Shown here: in pieces, positions 61,998 through 64,000 of the stretch | Layout of the letters: each line of letters opens with the position of its first letter | Position numbering within the stretch: the stretch's first letter is position 1 | Assembly (NCBI RefSeq): GCF_019754945.1 | Contig: NZ_JAEUWU010000001.1 | Coordinates: 124,001 to 188,000 of the forward strand | Direction of reading: 5' to 3' | Length of the DNA stretch: 64,000 nucleotides | DNA from: Corynebacterium pseudokroppenstedtii | GTDB taxonomy: Bacteria > Actinomycetota > Actinomycetes > Mycobacteriales > Mycobacteriaceae | The notes under the pieces: generated by a model | Seen by the model: the letters and a program-made list of their open reading frames with translations, nothing else | Database searches by the model: none | What the model was told of the DNA's origin: nothing | Translations under genes and position numbers: made by a program

Positions 61998-63641
61998 ATG
62001 GCGGAGCTGACGATCTCCTCCGACGAGATCCGTAGCGCGATTGCGAACTACACCTCGAGCTACTCCGCGGAGGCCTCCCGTGAGGAGGTCGGCGTGGTCA
62101 TTAGTGCGGCTGACGGTATCGCCCAGGTTTCGGGTATGCCATCAGTCATGGCTAATGAGTTGCTCGAGTTCCCAGGTGGCGTCATCGGCGTCGCTCAAAA
62201 CCTTGACACCGATAAAGTCGGTGTCGTGGTCTTGGGAAGCTACGAGACCTTGCGGGAAGGCGACGAAGTAAAAAGGACCGGAGAGGTCCTATCCATTCCG
62301 GTTGGGGACAAATTCCTCGGCCGCGTTATTAATCCCCTGGGCCAGCCAATCGACGGCCTAGGATCCATCGAGGCAGAAGAAGATCGCGTCCTGGAACTGC
62401 AGGCGCCCTCAGTGTTGATGCGTCAACCAGTCGAGGAACCACTCCAGACCGGTATTAAAGCTATCGACGCGATGACCCCGATCGGGCGAGGCCAGCGACA
62501 GCTCATCATTGGTGACCGTAAAACAGGTAAGACGGCTGTTTGCCTCGATACCATCATTAACCAGAAAGCCAACTGGGAATCCGGGGACCCGGAAAAGCAG
62601 GTTCGCTGCATTTATGTCGCCATCGGTCAGAAGGGCTCCACAATCGCTGGTGTCCGTAAGACCCTAGAGGACAACGGCGCCCTGGATTACACCACCATTG
62701 TCGCTGCTCCCGCATCAGATTCAGCTGGTTTTAAGTGGCTCGCACCCTTCGCTGGTGCCGCACTGGGACAGCACTGGATGTACAAGGGCAAGCACGTGCT
62801 GGTCATCTACGATGACCTCACCAAGCAGGCTGAAGCCTACCGTGCCATCTCCTTGCTGCTTCGCCGTCCGCCGGGACGTGAAGCGTACCCAGGTGACGTT
62901 TTCTACCTCCACTCCCGCTTGTTGGAGCGTGCAGCTAAGCTCTCCGACGACTTGGGTGGCGGCTCTATGACGGCCCTGCCGATCATCGAGACTAAAGCGA
63001 ACGACGTGTCCGCCTTCATTCCGACCAACGTAATTTCTATTACCGACGGTCAGGTCTTCTTGGAGTCAGATCTCTTCAACCAGGGTGTTCGCCCCGCTAT
63101 TAACGTCGGTGTGTCGGTCTCCCGTGTCGGTGGTGCCGCCCAGACGAAGGGTATGAAGAAGGTATCGGGTTCGCTGCGTATTGACCTCGCCGCATACCGC
63201 GACTTGGAAGCATTCGCTGCTTTCGCGTCGGACCTCGACGATTCCTCCAAGGCACAGCTGGAGCGCGGATCTCGCCTTGTTGAGCTGCTGAAGCAGCCGG
63301 AGAACCACCCGCAAGCTGTGGAAGACCAGATGGTGTCGATCTACCTTGCTGGTAACGGCGACTTTGACTCCGTTCCCGTCGAAGATATTCGTCGGTTCGA
63401 ATCTGAACTCCTTGAGCACCTCCATTCGAAGCATGCTGGTGTCTTCGAGCAGGTTGAGGGTGGGTCCCCACTTAATGACGAATCCAAGGCAGAGCTTTCC
63501 TCCGCTGTGGATGAGTTCAAGCAGAACTTCCAGGCCTCCGACGGCAAACCTGTTATCAACGAGCCCGATGTAGACCCAATGGAGCAATCCGAATTGGGTA
63601 AAGAACAAATCACTGTGTCGCGTAAGTCCTCGGGTAAGTAA
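61998..63641 (+). CDS. atpA: F1Fo ATP synthase subunit alpha
   Basis: A 547-residue alpha subunit. The non-catalytic nucleotide site has the P-loop GDRKTGKTA, and the arginine-finger region is [33 protein letters not shown]. The C-terminal extension of about 35 residues beyond the E. coli end is typical of Actinobacteria. ATG 61998 matches the family start [15 protein letters not shown] and follows GCAGGAAG; an upstream in-frame start would add 11 residues. Confidence 0.97.
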   Translation: MAELTISSDEIRSAIANYTSSYSAEASREEVGVVISAADGIAQVSGMPSVMANELLEFPGGVIGVAQNLDTDKVGVVVLGSYETLREGDEVKRTGEVLSIPVGDKFLGRVINPLGQPIDGLGSIEAEEDRVLELQAPSVLMRQPVEEPLQTGIKAIDAMTPIGRGQRQLIIGDRKTGKTAVCLDTIINQKANWESGDPEKQVRCIYVAIGQKGSTIAGVRKTLEDNGALDYTTIVAAPASDSAGFKWLAPFAGAALGQHWMYKGKHVLVIYDDLTKQAEAYRAISLLLRRPPGREAYPGDVFYLHSRLLERAAKLSDDLGGGSMTALPIIETKANDVSAFIPTNVISITDGQVFLESDLFNQGVRPAINVGVSVSRVGGAAQTKGMKKVSGSLRIDLAAYRDLEAFAAFASDLDDSSKAQLERGSRLVELLKQPENHPQAVEDQMVSIYLAGNGDFDSVPVEDIRRFESELLEHLHSKHAGVFEQVEGGSPLNDESKAELSSAVDEFKQNFQASDGKPVINEPDVDPMEQSELGKEQITVSRKSSGK

Positions 63642-63688
63642 GGGCGGTGCGCGCAATGGATAAGAACGAAGGGAGGCGATGAGTGTAA

Positions 63689-64000
63689 ATGGCTACGTTA
63701 CGTGAACTACGAGACCGGATTAAGTCCGTCAACTCGACCAAGAAGATCACGAAGGCCCAGGAGCTGATCGCCACTTCGAAGATCACGAAAGCGCAGGCCA
63801 GGGTAGCTGCCTCGCAACCGTACGCGGAGGAAATCACCAAGGTCGTCCATCGCTTGTCATCGGCAAGTTCACTGGACCACCCCATGCTCCGCGAACGCGA
63901 AGGCGGAAACCGTGCCGCTATCTTGGTAGTCTCCAGCGACCGAGGAATGTGTGGCGGGTACAACCACAACGTTTTCAAGAAAGTTGCTGAACTACGCGCT
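63689..64000 (+). CDS. atpG: F1Fo ATP synthase subunit gamma, 3'-truncated by window edge
   Basis: The first 104 residues of gamma are visible. The start [32 protein letters not shown] is the conserved N-terminal helix of the rotor shaft, and [11 protein letters not shown] is the conserved motif of the Rossmann-like part. GGGAGG lies at 63671-63676. The frame runs off the right edge. Confidence 0.97.
   Translation, partial: MATLRELRDRIKSVNSTKKITKAQELIATSKITKAQARVAASQPYAEEITKVVHRLSSASSLDHPMLREREGGNRAAILVVSSDRGMCGGYNHNVFKKVAELRA

Overview
The window is a contiguous piece of an actinobacterial chromosome, almost certainly a Corynebacterium or close relative. The evidence is gene order and protein family, not a species marker. 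One block (1 to about 14.7 kb) follows the mycobacterial/corynebacterial order fadD15 - hypothetical - hemW - hrcA - dnaJ2 - rsmE - phoH - ybeY - corC - era - recO - Z-prenyl synthase - zur. The other (44.0 to 64.0 kb) follows argS - lysA - hom - thrB - rho - prfA - prmC - sua5 - wecA - atpI - atpBEFHAG. GTG starts, GTGA/ATGA stop-start overlaps and moderate-to-high GC also fit. No rRNA, phage, IS element, integrase or CRISPR array is visible. The only tRNA is tRNA-Arg(CCG).

Layout. 1-12.6 kb: lipid activation, haem chaperone, heat-shock control (HrcA with a CIRCE operator in front of dnaJ2), rRNA and ribosome maturation (RsmE, PhoH, YbeY, Era), repair (RecO) and polyprenyl synthesis. 12.7-16 kb: a metal-handling neighbourhood with a ferritin-like/VIT1 membrane protein, a Zur-type regulator and a FhuF-like ferric reductase; its intergenic DNA holds structured repeats. 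16-25 kb: an Asp-rich hypothetical protein, a lipoprotein, an SLC13-type permease, a DEAD-box RNA helicase with a 0.6 kb leader region, a small membrane protein, an exported HNH nuclease and a PutP-type symporter.

25.6-34.0 kb is the most interesting stretch. Four tightly packed genes encode an SNF2-type DNA translocase, a SWIM zinc-finger protein, an Mre11/SbcD-like metallophosphoesterase and a large Rad50/YhaN-like coiled-coil ATPase without a zinc hook. They look like one operon for DNA processing, either repair or defence.

34-44 kb: a NagD-like HAD phosphatase, a sirtuin gene broken by a frameshift, a DUF2188 protein, a membrane cytochrome b with a long collagen-like Ala/Pro/Gly/Lys N-terminal region, a DcuA/B-type dicarboxylate transporter, an orphan HicB-like protein, tRNA-Arg, and the lutABC lactate-oxidation operon. 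A Fur/Zur-like box lies between lutABC and argS.

44-64 kb: arginyl-tRNA synthetase, DAP decarboxylase (lysine), homoserine dehydrogenase and homoserine kinase (threonine), an acyl-CoA ligase on the opposite strand, Rho with a large Asn/Asp/Arg/Gly-rich insertion, release factor 1 and its methylase, the tRNA t6A enzyme, the lipid-linked GlcNAc-phosphate transferase, and the F1Fo ATP synthase operon, which runs off the right edge inside atpG. Starts were chosen from Shine-Dalgarno spacing and family N-termini. Where these disagree, the entry says so.
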